DNA from: Mobilicoccus sp032056465
GTDB lineage: Bacteria > Actinomycetota > Actinomycetes > Actinomycetales > Dermatophilaceae
Direction: 5' to 3' (one strand)
Length of the DNA: 64,000 nucleotides
Assembly (NCBI RefSeq): GCF_032056465.1
Contig: NZ_DAMBCL010000013.1
The notes under the pieces are model-generated. The model worked only from the letters and a program-made list of their open reading frames with translations, searched no databases and had not been told where the DNA came from. This document shows, piece by piece, positions 16,783-25,172 of the stretch. Numbering within the stretch: position 1 is the first letter of the stretch; every line of letters begins with the position of its first letter. The position numbers were made by a program, and so were the translations under genes.

Positions 16783-18399
16783 TCAGCGACCCTGTTCGCG
16801 GGCCGTCACGCTCGCGTCGTCGCTCTCCTCCCCCACGCCGAGGTGGTCGAGCCGGCCGGCCTTGCGGTCGGCGAGGTAGAGGCGCATCTCCTCGCGGATC
16901 TTGGGCAGGAGGAAGGCCACGCCGAGGAGGTTGATGAACCCGCAGACGAACAGGAAGGAGTCGGCGATCGTGATGACCTGGGTGAGGTTGAGGACGGCAC
17001 CCGCGGTCGTGAAGCCGCAGAAGATGAGGCGGTAGATCATGTCGCCGACCCTGCTGCGGCCGACCATGTAGTGCCAGGCCTTCTCGCCGTAGTACGCCCA
17101 CGTGATGCAGGTGGAGAAGGCGAAGAGGAACACGGCCACCATGAGCACGTAGTCCCATGCGGGCAGGACGGTCGCGAACGCCTCGGCCGTGATCGTGACG
17201 CCACCGGGAGCCGGAGCCTCGCCTCCGGTCGCCGCGGCCTCGGCCACCTGCGCACGCAGGCTCGTGTACGACTGCGGCGCGGCGATGACGATCGTGAGCG
17301 CCGTCATCGTGCAGATGACGACCGTGTCGATGAACGGCTCGAGCAGGGCGACGAAGCCCTCGGAGACGGGGCGACGGGTCTTGACCGCGGAGTGCGCGAT
17401 GGGCGCGGACCCGAGACCGGCCTCGTTCGAGAAGGCCGCCCGCTGGAAACCGATGATGAGCGCGCCGACGACACCGCCGATGACACCGTCGGGGCTGAAC
17501 GCGCCGTCGATGATCTCGCCGAAGGCGGCCGGCACGTGGTCGATGTTGACCGCGATGACGACGAGACAGGACAGCAGGTAGATGATCCCCATCGCCGGCA
17601 CGAGGCGGCCCGTCACCCGGCCGATGGACTTGACCCCGCCGATGATGACGATGGCGATGCCGGTCGCGAGCAGGACGCCGAAGATGAGGGCGGCGCCGGG
17701 CCCGCCGAGCGGCCCCTCCTCACCACCCAGGGTGTCGCGGACGATCGTGTACGTCTGGTTGGACTGGAACATGTTCCCGCCCGCGACGCCGAAGAAGAAG
17801 ATCGCGAGGCCGAACATCCACGTGAGCACCCGGGCCGGGATCCTGCCGAACCGGGAGAACGCGACCGGGAGGTACTGGAACGCGCCGCCGGAGACGGTCC
17901 CGTCCTCGTGGATCGTGCGGTACTTGACGCCGAGGGTGCACTCGGCGAACTTCGTCGCCATGCCGAGGAGACCGGCGAGGATCATCCAGAACGTCGCACC
18001 GGGCCCTCCCATCGTCACCGCGACCGCGACACCGGCGATGTTGCCGAGGCCGACGGTGCCGGAGACGGCCGACGAGAGCGCCTGGAAGTGGCTGATCTCG
18101 CCCGGATCGTCCTCGTGGGAGTACGTGCCGCGGACGACGTCGAAGGAGGTCTTCAGACCCCGTACCTGGATGAAGCCGAGGTAGACGGTGATGATGGCGG
18201 CCCAGGAGACGAGCCAGATGACGACGAACGGGAGATCGGCGAGCGGGCCGGGCAGGGGCAGGGTGAAGAAGACGATGGGCTCGATCCACGAGGCGAACGG
18301 CGCGGCGGCCGCATCGATCGCCTGCTCGATCTGATGGAGGATCCCCTCGAGACCGCTGGGGTCACCGGCGGCGAGGCGCGAGGTGGGTGCGGATGTCAT
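16783..18399 (-). CDS. Sodium:alanine symporter family (AGCS) transporter
   Basis: 538-residue integral membrane protein of the alanine/glycine:cation symporter family, with about 10-11 hydrophobic segments. The AGCS signature region is intact: ISHFQALSSAVSGTVGLGNIAGVAVAVTMGGPGATFWM (about 100-138) and the later GFQRAAFSNEAGLGSAPIAHSA. A Gly/Pro/Ala-rich loop near 405-415 and a hydrophilic tail are ordinary. In the family, Na+ drives uptake of alanine or glycine. No SD is evident before ATG 18399; the upstream sequence TTACCT lies 6 bases before the ATG and could be a -10 of a leaderless transcript, but this is weaker than the four cases described elsewhere. Confidence 0.9.
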   Translation of the reverse strand: MTSAPTSRLAAGDPSGLEGILHQIEQAIDAAAAPFASWIEPIVFFTLPLPGPLADLPFVVIWLVSWAAIITVYLGFIQVRGLKTSFDVVRGTYSHEDDPGEISHFQALSSAVSGTVGLGNIAGVAVAVTMGGPGATFWMILAGLLGMATKFAECTLGVKYRTIHEDGTVSGGAFQYLPVAFSRFGRIPARVLTWMFGLAIFFFGVAGGNMFQSNQTYTIVRDTLGGEEGPLGGPGAALIFGVLLATGIAIVIIGGVKSIGRVTGRLVPAMGIIYLLSCLVVIAVNIDHVPAAFGEIIDGAFSPDGVIGGVVGALIIGFQRAAFSNEAGLGSAPIAHSAVKTRRPVSEGFVALLEPFIDTVVICTMTALTIVIAAPQSYTSLRAQVAEAAATGGEAPAPGGVTITAEAFATVLPAWDYVLMVAVFLFAFSTCITWAYYGEKAWHYMVGRSRVGDMIYRLIFCGFTTAGAVLNLTQVITIADSFLFVCGFINLLGVAFLLPKIREEMRLYLADRKAGRLDHLGVGEESDDASVTAREQGR

Positions 18400-18620
18400 G
18401 TCGGGAGGTAATCAGCAGGGGGCGCCCGTCATGTCACCTGACGAGATCGACCCGGCGAAACGCCCATTTCGGACGACGAGCGGCGCTCGTGGCGCGAGGA
18501 ACGGCAGGGTCTCTCACATCATGAGACGACGCGGCGGCGGGCACCCCCACGGCGACGCAACCCCCGCCGCGCGGCCGCTCGACCGCCGGTCGATCGGGCC
18601 ATCACCGCCGACATGGAACA

Positions 18621-21332
18621 ATGACGCCCATGACGGAAAGCCCCCAGCAGCCCACCCCATCGGCGATCCCCGACAAGCCGTCGGTCGACGGTCTCGAGGA
18701 GCGGTGGGTCGGCGTCTGGGAGCAGCAGCGCACCTACGCCTTCGATCGTGGACGCGCCCTTCGCCTGCCCCGTGATCAGGTGTACGCGATCGACACCCCG
18801 CCGCCCACCGCGAGTGGATCTCTGCACGTCGGTCACGTGTTCTCCTACACCCACACCGATTGCGTGGCGCGCTACCAGCGCATGCGCGGACGTGAGGTCT
18901 TCTACCCGATGGGCTGGGACGACAACGGCCTGCCCACCGAGAAGCGCGTGCAGAACTACTACGGCGTCCGGGGCGACGCCTCGGTGCCCTACGCGCCGAA
19001 CTACGAGCCGCGGTACCGCGGCGACATGCCCGCGAAGGACGTCAAGGACGCCTCCAAGCAGGAGCCCGTGAGCCGCGCGACGTTCATCGAACTGTGCGAC
19101 GAGCGCACCGTCGAGGACGAGAAGGCGTTCGAGCGCCTGTGGCGCCGCCTCGGCCTCTCGGTGGACTGGGCGATCAGCTACCGCACGATCGAGGACCGCA
19201 GCCGCGCCGTGAGCCAGCAGGCCTTCCTCGACCATCTCGCGGCCGGCACGGCCTACCAGTCCGAGGCGCCCGGGCTCTGGGACATCACCTACCAGACCGC
19301 CGTGGCCCAGGCCGAGCTCGAGGCGCGCGACTATCCCGGTCACTACCACCGCGTCGCGTTCCATCGTGTCGAGGAGGACGGTTCGCGCGGCGAGCCCGTC
19401 CACATCGAGACGACGCGCCCCGAGCTGCTTCCGAGCTGCGTCGCCCTCATCGCCCACCCCGACGACGAGCGGTACCAGGGGCTGTTCGGCACGCACGTGA
19501 CGAGCCCGGTGTTCGGGGTGGAGGTGCCCGTCCTCGCCCACCCCGACGCGGAGATGGACAAGGGCGCCGGCATCGCGATGTGCTGCACGTTCGGTGACCT
19601 CACCGACGTCACGTGGTGGCGGGAGCTCCAGCTCCCCCTGCGTTCGCTCGTGGGCCGCACCGGCCGCATGCTCGCCGAGACCCCCGAGTGGCTGAGCGGC
19701 GAGGGCGCGACGTTCTACGCCGAGCACGTGGCCGGCCAGAGCACGTTCGGTGCCCGCAAGGCCGTCGTCGAGGCGCTGCGCGACTCGGGCGAGATGGACG
19801 GCGAACCCACCGCCACCCAGCGCAAGGCCAACTTCTACGAGCGGGGCGACAAGCCGCTGGAGATCGTCACGAGCCGACAGTGGTACATCCGCAACGGCGG
19901 CCGCGACGCCGACCTGCGCGAGGCCCTCATCGAGCGCGGCACGCAGATCGCCTTCCACCCGGACTTCATGCGGGTGCGGTACGAGAACTGGGTCGGCGGC
20001 CTCAACGGCGACTGGCTCATCAGCCGTCAGCGCTTCTTCGGTGTCCCGATCCCCCTCTGGTACCCGGTCGACGAGCACGGCGAAATCGACTACTCCTCCC
20101 CTCTCACGCCCGCGACCGAGTCGCTGCCGATCGATCCCGCCGCCGATGTGCCCTCGGGTTACGAGGAGGCTCAACGGGGTGAGCCGGGCGGTTTCGTCGG
20201 TGACCCCGACGTCATGGACACGTGGGCGACGTCCTCCCTCACCCCACAGCTCACGACCGGTTGGGGGTCGCACGAGGGGGACGACGAGCTCTTCGCCCAC
20301 CTCTTCCCCATGGATCTGCGTCCTCAGGGGCAGGACATCATCCGCACGTGGCTGTTCTCCACGGTCGTGCGCGCCCACCACCTCCACGACGAGGTGCCGT
20401 GGCGGCACGCCGCGATCTCGGGGTGGATCCTCGACCCCGACCGCAAGAAGATGAGCAAGTCCAAGGGCAACGCCGAGACCCCCGAGGGCCTGCTCGAGCA
20501 GCACGGTTCCGACGCCGTGCGCTACTGGGCGGCCTCGGCGCGCCTCGGCACCGACGCCGCGTTCGACACCGGCCAGATGAAGGTCGGCCGTCGCCTCGCG
20601 ATGAAGGTGCTCAACGCGAGCAAGTTCGTCCTCGGCTTCGACGCCCCGACCGGAGAGGCCCCCGAGGGCGCGGCCTCGGAGACGTCGGCGCTGCTCCCAC
20701 TCGTCACCGAGCCGCTGGACCGGGCGATGCTCACCACGCTCGCGCGCGTGGTGGAGCAGGCCACGGCGGGGTACGAGAACTACGACCACACCCGGGCTCT
20801 CGAGGTCGCCGAGTCGTTCTTCTGGACGTTCTGCGACGACTACCTCGAACTCGTCAAGGCGCGGGCCTACGGTGACGACGCCGACGAACCCGGTGCGACG
20901 ACGACGAGCGCCCGCGCGGCCCTGCGCATCGCGCTCGACGTGCTTCTGCGCCTGCTCGCGCCGGTGCTGCCGTTCGCGACCGAGGAGGTCTGGAGCTGGT
21001 GGCGCACCGGATCCGTCCACCGGGCCACGTGGCCGGAGGCCGACGAGTGCCGGCCGAGCGAGGCCGGCGACCCGGCGATGCTCGACGCCGTCGGGCAGGC
21101 GCTCGGCGGGGTGCGCCGCGCGAAGTCCGACGCCAAGGTCGGCATGCGGGCGACGGTGTCGTCGGTGACGATCGCCGGTCCGGAGGCCGCGGTCGCCGCG
21201 ATCCGAGACGCCGAGACCGATCTCCGCGCCGCGGGACGCATCGACGGCGAGATCACCTACGCGGCCGCCGACCAGGTCGCGGTGCGTGACGCCGATCTCG
21301 TCCCACCGCCTCCGAGGACGCCGACGAGCTGA
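18621..21332 (+). CDS. valS: Valine-tRNA ligase
   Basis: Class Ia aminoacyl-tRNA synthetase, 903 residues, that charges tRNA-Val and edits threonyl-tRNA. HIGH motif as SLHVGHVFSYTHTD (about 68-80), the CP1 editing insert (about 210-430), catalytic KMSKSKGN (about 610), and a C-terminal anticodon-binding helical domain. The sequence GWDDNGLPTEKRVQNYYGVRGD is typical of the archaeal-like or actinobacterial ValS type; length is within the usual 860-950. Two ATGs, 18621 and 18630, are possible starts; neither has a strong SD. No T-box element is visible upstream. Convergent with the GGDEF-EAL gene. Confidence 0.93.
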   Translation: MTPMTESPQQPTPSAIPDKPSVDGLEERWVGVWEQQRTYAFDRGRALRLPRDQVYAIDTPPPTASGSLHVGHVFSYTHTDCVARYQRMRGREVFYPMGWDDNGLPTEKRVQNYYGVRGDASVPYAPNYEPRYRGDMPAKDVKDASKQEPVSRATFIELCDERTVEDEKAFERLWRRLGLSVDWAISYRTIEDRSRAVSQQAFLDHLAAGTAYQSEAPGLWDITYQTAVAQAELEARDYPGHYHRVAFHRVEEDGSRGEPVHIETTRPELLPSCVALIAHPDDERYQGLFGTHVTSPVFGVEVPVLAHPDAEMDKGAGIAMCCTFGDLTDVTWWRELQLPLRSLVGRTGRMLAETPEWLSGEGATFYAEHVAGQSTFGARKAVVEALRDSGEMDGEPTATQRKANFYERGDKPLEIVTSRQWYIRNGGRDADLREALIERGTQIAFHPDFMRVRYENWVGGLNGDWLISRQRFFGVPIPLWYPVDEHGEIDYSSPLTPATESLPIDPAADVPSGYEEAQRGEPGGFVGDPDVMDTWATSSLTPQLTTGWGSHEGDDELFAHLFPMDLRPQGQDIIRTWLFSTVVRAHHLHDEVPWRHAAISGWILDPDRKKMSKSKGNAETPEGLLEQHGSDAVRYWAASARLGTDAAFDTGQMKVGRRLAMKVLNASKFVLGFDAPTGEAPEGAASETSALLPLVTEPLDRAMLTTLARVVEQATAGYENYDHTRALEVAESFFWTFCDDYLELVKARAYGDDADEPGATTTSARAALRIALDVLLRLLAPVLPFATEEVWSWWRTGSVHRATWPEADECRPSEAGDPAMLDAVGQALGGVRRAKSDAKVGMRATVSSVTIAGPEAAVAAIRDAETDLRAAGRIDGEITYAAADQVAVRDADLVPPPPRTPTS

Positions 21333-21438
21333 CCCGTCGCCCGTCGGCGGAGCGGCCCCGGGAGCAACCGGATGACGTCATCGGCCTCCCCGTGGGCGAT
21401 CTCCTCGTGGGCGGTCCCCTCGTGCGTGATCGCCTCGG

Positions 21439-23829
21439 TCACGGGGGCGTGAGGCGGAGCTCTTCGGGCGGGGCCGCGGCGAGGGGGGCCGGCGGCGGTA
21501 CCGCGAGGGTGATGACGTCGTGCAGACCGTCCTGGTCGCGCAGCGCGGCGGCGACCACCTCCTCGACGGCGAGCTCGGGCCCGTACAGCCACCCTTGGGC
21601 GGCCGGGCATCCCATCTCGACGAGCAGCCGCTCCTGGATGGGGTTCTCGACACCGGTCGCGACGATGTGGTGCAGACCGAGGGTGCGCAGGAGCGCGATG
21701 ACGGCGCCGAGCCGTTCCCGTGCGGCGGGATTCCCGTCGATCCCCACGACGAGACACCGGTGGATCTTCACGCCGTCGATGGGCAGGCGGGTGAGCATGC
21801 CGAGCGAGGCAGCCCCCTCGCCGTAGTCGTCGACGACGATGCGGACACCGGCCTCACGCAACTCCATGAGCACACCGGCGACCCCGATGACGTCGGACAG
21901 GGTGGCTTCGGTGAGCTCGAGTGACAGCGAACCGGGGGTGAGGCCAGCCTCCCGCACGGCGTCGACGACGGCGGCACCGTAGCCGGGGTCCCGGAGCTCC
22001 GCCGGAGAGACATCGATCGAGATCCAGAGGTCCTCCCCGGGGGAGGCCTCCCGAAGCCGGGTGAGCGCCTCGCACGCGCGGCGCACCACCCCCGCGCCGA
22101 GAGTGGGCAGAAGCCCGAGCTGGTCGGCGACCGGGAGGAACACCTCGGGCGGCACCTCCCCCAACACCTCGTCGTGCCACCGGGGGAAGACCTCCCAGCC
22201 GCACCGGGTGCGCAGGCCGGGCCCACTCATCACGGGCTGGAGCTCGATGTCCCACGGTTCGGAGGCGGCGACCTGGCCGAGCCGGTCGCCGATCGCCGCA
22301 CGGGCGTGCGTGAGGCGGGCGAGGTTCTCCCCGAAGACGACCGTCCGGCCCTTGCCCCGCTGCTTGCCCGCGTACATGGCGGCGTCGGCGCGGCCGAGGA
22401 GATCGTCGGTGCTGCACCGGTCCCCGGGCGCGGCGAAGGCGATGCCGATCGACGGAGTCATGCTGTGGACGCGGTCGTCACGGACGCGGAGCGGGCTCTC
22501 GAAGGCGCGACGGACGCGCCGACCGAGGTCGAGGGCATCCTCGTCGTTGCGCGCGGAGGAGACGACGACGAACTCGTCACCACCGTTGCGGGCGGCCCGC
22601 TCCCCCTCACGCAACACGCCGGGCAGTCGTCGAGCGAGGTCGACGAGGAGGGTGTCACCGGCGAGGTGACCCCACGTGTCGTTGACGCGCTTGAAGTCGT
22701 CGCAGTCCAGGAAGAGCACCACCGTCCGGGCTCCGGTCACGGCGTCACGTCGCCGCTGCTCCGCGACGGCGTCGACGAGCGCGGCGCGGTTGAGCAGACC
22801 GGTGAGGGGGTCGTGGGTCGCCCGCCACTGGCTCTCCGCCCGCGCGTCCGACAGCGCGGTCATCGTGCCGGTGATCCGCACGAAGAGCAGAGCGACGATG
22901 AGAGCGAGGAGGACCGTGCGGACGATCGTGTCGACCGTCCCGACCTCCGGGATCGCGGTGGCGATCACGGCAGGGAGCCCGGTGAACAGGACGATGGCGG
23001 CGCGCCGGCCCCTGGTTCCGCTCGGCGGCCTCTCCTCCGCGGCGGGGCTGAGTTCGGCGAGCGCGGGGTGGGTGAAGGCGCGGGCGACACAGGCGTGGGC
23101 GAGCAGGTAGAGGAGTTCAAGCGCCGGCACGTCGTAGCCCTCGGCGAGATGCACCTGCTGCACGGCGTAGATCGAGTCGGTGAGGAGCCAGAGGAGCAGC
23201 CCGGTGACGAGCCACCTCAGCGGCAGGGGTGCGCGACCCGACGCGAGACACAGGTGGACGGCGAAGACGATCATCGCGACGTCCAGCGGTGGGTAGGCCG
23301 TCCAGACGATCCCGGTCGCGAGGTCGTCGACCGTGGAGAGCGGCGCGAGGATCGTCACCCAGAGCGCGAGCGTGGCGCCCACGCATGCCGCGCCGGTGTC
23401 GAACATCGCCGAGCGGTCCCGGTCGCTGACGAACCTGATGAGCATCGCGAACCAGGTGAGCAGGAGTGAGTAGGCGACGAGGGTGGCGACGTCGCCGTAC
23501 TCGAACGGTCCCACCCGCCACGAGGCGAACGGTTCGACGTCGTCGAGGGTCGCGGCCGCGAGGAACACCCCGGCGGCAGTGACGCACATCCACGCCGGCC
23601 GCGGTCCGACGCCGCGCCACAGGGGCCCCACCGCCGACGCGAGGAGGAGGCTCATGCCGGCGACGATCGCGAAGGCGCCACCGATCCCGTCCGGGGCGGC
23701 GAGGTACACCGCGGCCACGAGTGCGACGAAGACGATCAGCACGGCGGTCGACGGCAGGATGGGATAGCGCCCGGCCCCGTCCTGGGTCGTCGTCGGGCGC
23801 CCCTCCATGGGGCCCTCGGATCGCGTCAC
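21439..23829 (-). CDS. GGDEF-EAL cyclic-di-GMP protein with degenerate EAL domain
   Basis: 796 residues. The N-terminal half has 8-9 transmembrane helices (about 20-335, membrane sensor of MHYT/MASE type without recognisable ligand residues), then GGDEF (about 355-500) with an intact GGDEF at 416-420, and a C-terminal EAL domain (about 535-770). The GGDEF I-site is altered (RxxE rather than RxxD). The EAL domain has lost several catalytic signatures: EVF replaces EAL, IDVSP replaces NLSP, KIH replaces KID, and the conserved EGVE motif reads TGVE. It is therefore predicted to be a diguanylate cyclase with a non-catalytic, possibly c-di-GMP-binding, EAL domain. Start GTG 23829 is used; ATG 23808 is an alternative. 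Confidence 0.85.
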   Translation of the reverse strand: MTRSEGPMEGRPTTTQDGAGRYPILPSTAVLIVFVALVAAVYLAAPDGIGGAFAIVAGMSLLLASAVGPLWRGVGPRPAWMCVTAAGVFLAAATLDDVEPFASWRVGPFEYGDVATLVAYSLLLTWFAMLIRFVSDRDRSAMFDTGAACVGATLALWVTILAPLSTVDDLATGIVWTAYPPLDVAMIVFAVHLCLASGRAPLPLRWLVTGLLLWLLTDSIYAVQQVHLAEGYDVPALELLYLLAHACVARAFTHPALAELSPAAEERPPSGTRGRRAAIVLFTGLPAVIATAIPEVGTVDTIVRTVLLALIVALLFVRITGTMTALSDARAESQWRATHDPLTGLLNRAALVDAVAEQRRRDAVTGARTVVLFLDCDDFKRVNDTWGHLAGDTLLVDLARRLPGVLREGERAARNGGDEFVVVSSARNDEDALDLGRRVRRAFESPLRVRDDRVHSMTPSIGIAFAAPGDRCSTDDLLGRADAAMYAGKQRGKGRTVVFGENLARLTHARAAIGDRLGQVAASEPWDIELQPVMSGPGLRTRCGWEVFPRWHDEVLGEVPPEVFLPVADQLGLLPTLGAGVVRRACEALTRLREASPGEDLWISIDVSPAELRDPGYGAAVVDAVREAGLTPGSLSLELTEATLSDVIGVAGVLMELREAGVRIVVDDYGEGAASLGMLTRLPIDGVKIHRCLVVGIDGNPAARERLGAVIALLRTLGLHHIVATGVENPIQERLLVEMGCPAAQGWLYGPELAVEEVVAAALRDQDGLHDVITLAVPPPAPLAAAPPEELRLTPP

Positions 23830-23874
23830 GTCTGCACCATCCCTGTCGTCAAGGACACAGTCGGCCGACGTGTG

Positions 23875-23890
23875 CCCTGCCTGAGCAGGG
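23875..23890 (-). terminator. Short hairpin after the dehydrogenase gene
   Basis: CCCTGC / GCAGGG 6-bp stem with a CTGA loop, between the dehydrogenase stop and the GGDEF-EAL start. Weak by length; could attenuate read-through between the two minus-strand genes. Confidence 0.3.
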
Positions 23891-23951
23891 AATCGAGGCG
23901 GGTCAGCGGGGCGGTGTGAGGCCTCCCCCGGTTCTGTCGCCCGTCAACGGA

Positions 23952-24998
23952 TCACGGTTCGACGGTGACCTTGATGGCCTGGCCCTTCTTGACGATGTCG
24001 AAGGCCTGCAGGACGTCGGCCAGCGGAAGGTGCGCGGTGATGAGGTCCTTGACGGGGATCCGACCGGTGGACACGTACTGCAACGCGGCCTTGTGGTGGC
24101 GAGGCGCGGAGCCGTTGGCGCCGTGGATGTGCAACTGCCGGTAGTGCACGAGGTTGGAGTCGCAGGTGATCGTGGGGTCGGTCTTGGGCAGACCACCGAA
24201 GAAGCTGATGCGGCCGTTCCGCGCGGCCATCGCGATGGCCTGCTCCTGGGTGACGTTTGCGGGGGTGGCCGTGATGACGACGTCCGCCCCACGGCCCCCG
24301 GTGAGCTCCAGGATGCGGGCGACGACGTCCTCCTCGGCGGAGTTGATGACGTGGTCCGGGGCCACGGCTTCGGCGGACATCGCGAGGCGCTCGGCGTTGA
24401 TGTCGACGAGGACGACAGGTCCGACCTCGTGGACGCCGCGTGCGATGCGGATGTGCATGCAGCCGATGGGCCCGGCCCCGAACACGACCGTGAAGTCGCC
24501 CTTCTCGATGCCGAGCTGCTCCTGAGCGTTGATCGCACACGCGAAGGGCTCGAGGGCGGAGGCCTCGTCGAACCCCACGTTGTCGGGCACCCGGTTGAGC
24601 CCGTCGACGGCGAGGACCTGCGGGGGGACGATCATGTACTCCGCGAAGCCGCCGTCGTACTGGTACCCGACGGAGGTCTGGTTCTGGCAGACCTCCATCC
24701 AGCCCTTCGTGCACTCGTGGCACGTGCCGCAGGGGACGGCGGCGATGACCTGGACGCGGTCCCCCGGCCGGAAGCCCCCGACGGCGTCCGTCCCCACCTC
24801 GACGACCTCACCGGCGATCTCGTGACCCATCGTCGTCACCCCCGTGATGTTGGGGTGTCCGTTGTTGACGATCTTGACGTCCGTCCCGCACGTCGAGCAG
24901 TTCTTCACCGCGATCTTCACCTCGTCCGGGCCGCACACCGGCTCGGGCACGTCTTCCAGTCGTACGTCTCCGGGTGCATAGAACCTCAGGGCCTTCAT
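23952..24998 (-). CDS. Zinc-dependent medium-chain dehydrogenase (sugar-alcohol/threonine dehydrogenase-like)
   Basis: 348-residue MDR-family NAD(P)-dependent dehydrogenase. Catalytic-zinc ligand region CSTCGTDVKIVNN with GHEIAGEVVEVG; structural-zinc cysteine cluster reduced to CGTCHECTKGWMEVC; Rossmann motif VVFGAGPIGCMHIRIA followed by Asp (VDIN), favouring NAD+. Start ATG 24998 has AAGGAG 8 bases upstream. Divergent from the mannitol-type PTS gene across 174 bases with a shared palindrome at 25083-25099, so it probably acts on an imported polyol or its phosphate; it is not a classical MtlD, which belongs to another family. Confidence 0.85.
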   Translation of the reverse strand: MKALRFYAPGDVRLEDVPEPVCGPDEVKIAVKNCSTCGTDVKIVNNGHPNITGVTTMGHEIAGEVVEVGTDAVGGFRPGDRVQVIAAVPCGTCHECTKGWMEVCQNQTSVGYQYDGGFAEYMIVPPQVLAVDGLNRVPDNVGFDEASALEPFACAINAQEQLGIEKGDFTVVFGAGPIGCMHIRIARGVHEVGPVVLVDINAERLAMSAEAVAPDHVINSAEEDVVARILELTGGRGADVVITATPANVTQEQAIAMAARNGRISFFGGLPKTDPTITCDSNLVHYRQLHIHGANGSAPRHHKAALQYVSTGRIPVKDLITAHLPLADVLQAFDIVKKGQAIKVTVEP

Positions 24999-25082
24999 CG
25001 CCTCGCTCCTTCGCCAGGGACCCACTCATGTCTTGCTGTGTGGGATTCGGACGATCACAGCCTCGCTCATCCCGAAACCCAC

Positions 25083-25099
25083 GTCAAGAGGACCTTGAC
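25083..25099. promoter_or_regulatory. Palindrome GTCAAG-N5-CTTGAC overlapping the PTS promoter
   Basis: Perfect 6-base arms (25083-25088 and 25094-25099) whose right arm contains the -35 TTGAC of the PTS promoter, while the left arm read on the minus strand also reads TTGACG toward the dehydrogenase. Its position makes it a plausible operator for divergent control of both genes. The regulator is not in the window. Confidence 0.5.
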
Positions 25100-25123
25100 C
25101 AGACGCACTCGGACAGATATAAA
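25095..25123 (+). promoter_or_regulatory. Strong SigA-type promoter of the mannitol-type PTS gene
   Basis: TTGACC (25095-25100), exactly 17 bases, then TATAAA (25118-25123) in one of the few AT-rich spots of the window. Predicted transcription start near 25130, giving a leader of about 43 bases that contains the AGGAG ribosome-binding site. Confidence 0.75.
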
Positions 25124-25172
25124 CATTTCAGCGATCCACGACGGAGTGTGATCCACCAGACAGGAGCGACCC

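Noticed and set aside
18400..18620. Possible T-box leader for valS
   Set aside because: No specifier stem-loop, T-box TGGNACCGCG-like bulge or terminator/antiterminator pair could be found.
18519..21020. Long minus-strand open frame across valS
   Set aside because: Codon-complement shadow of valS with low-complexity composition.
21371..21382. Palindrome GATGACGTCATC between convergent valS and GGDEF-EAL gene
   Set aside because: Lies between two gene ends with no promoter beside it; too short and loop-free to be a terminator, so probably chance.
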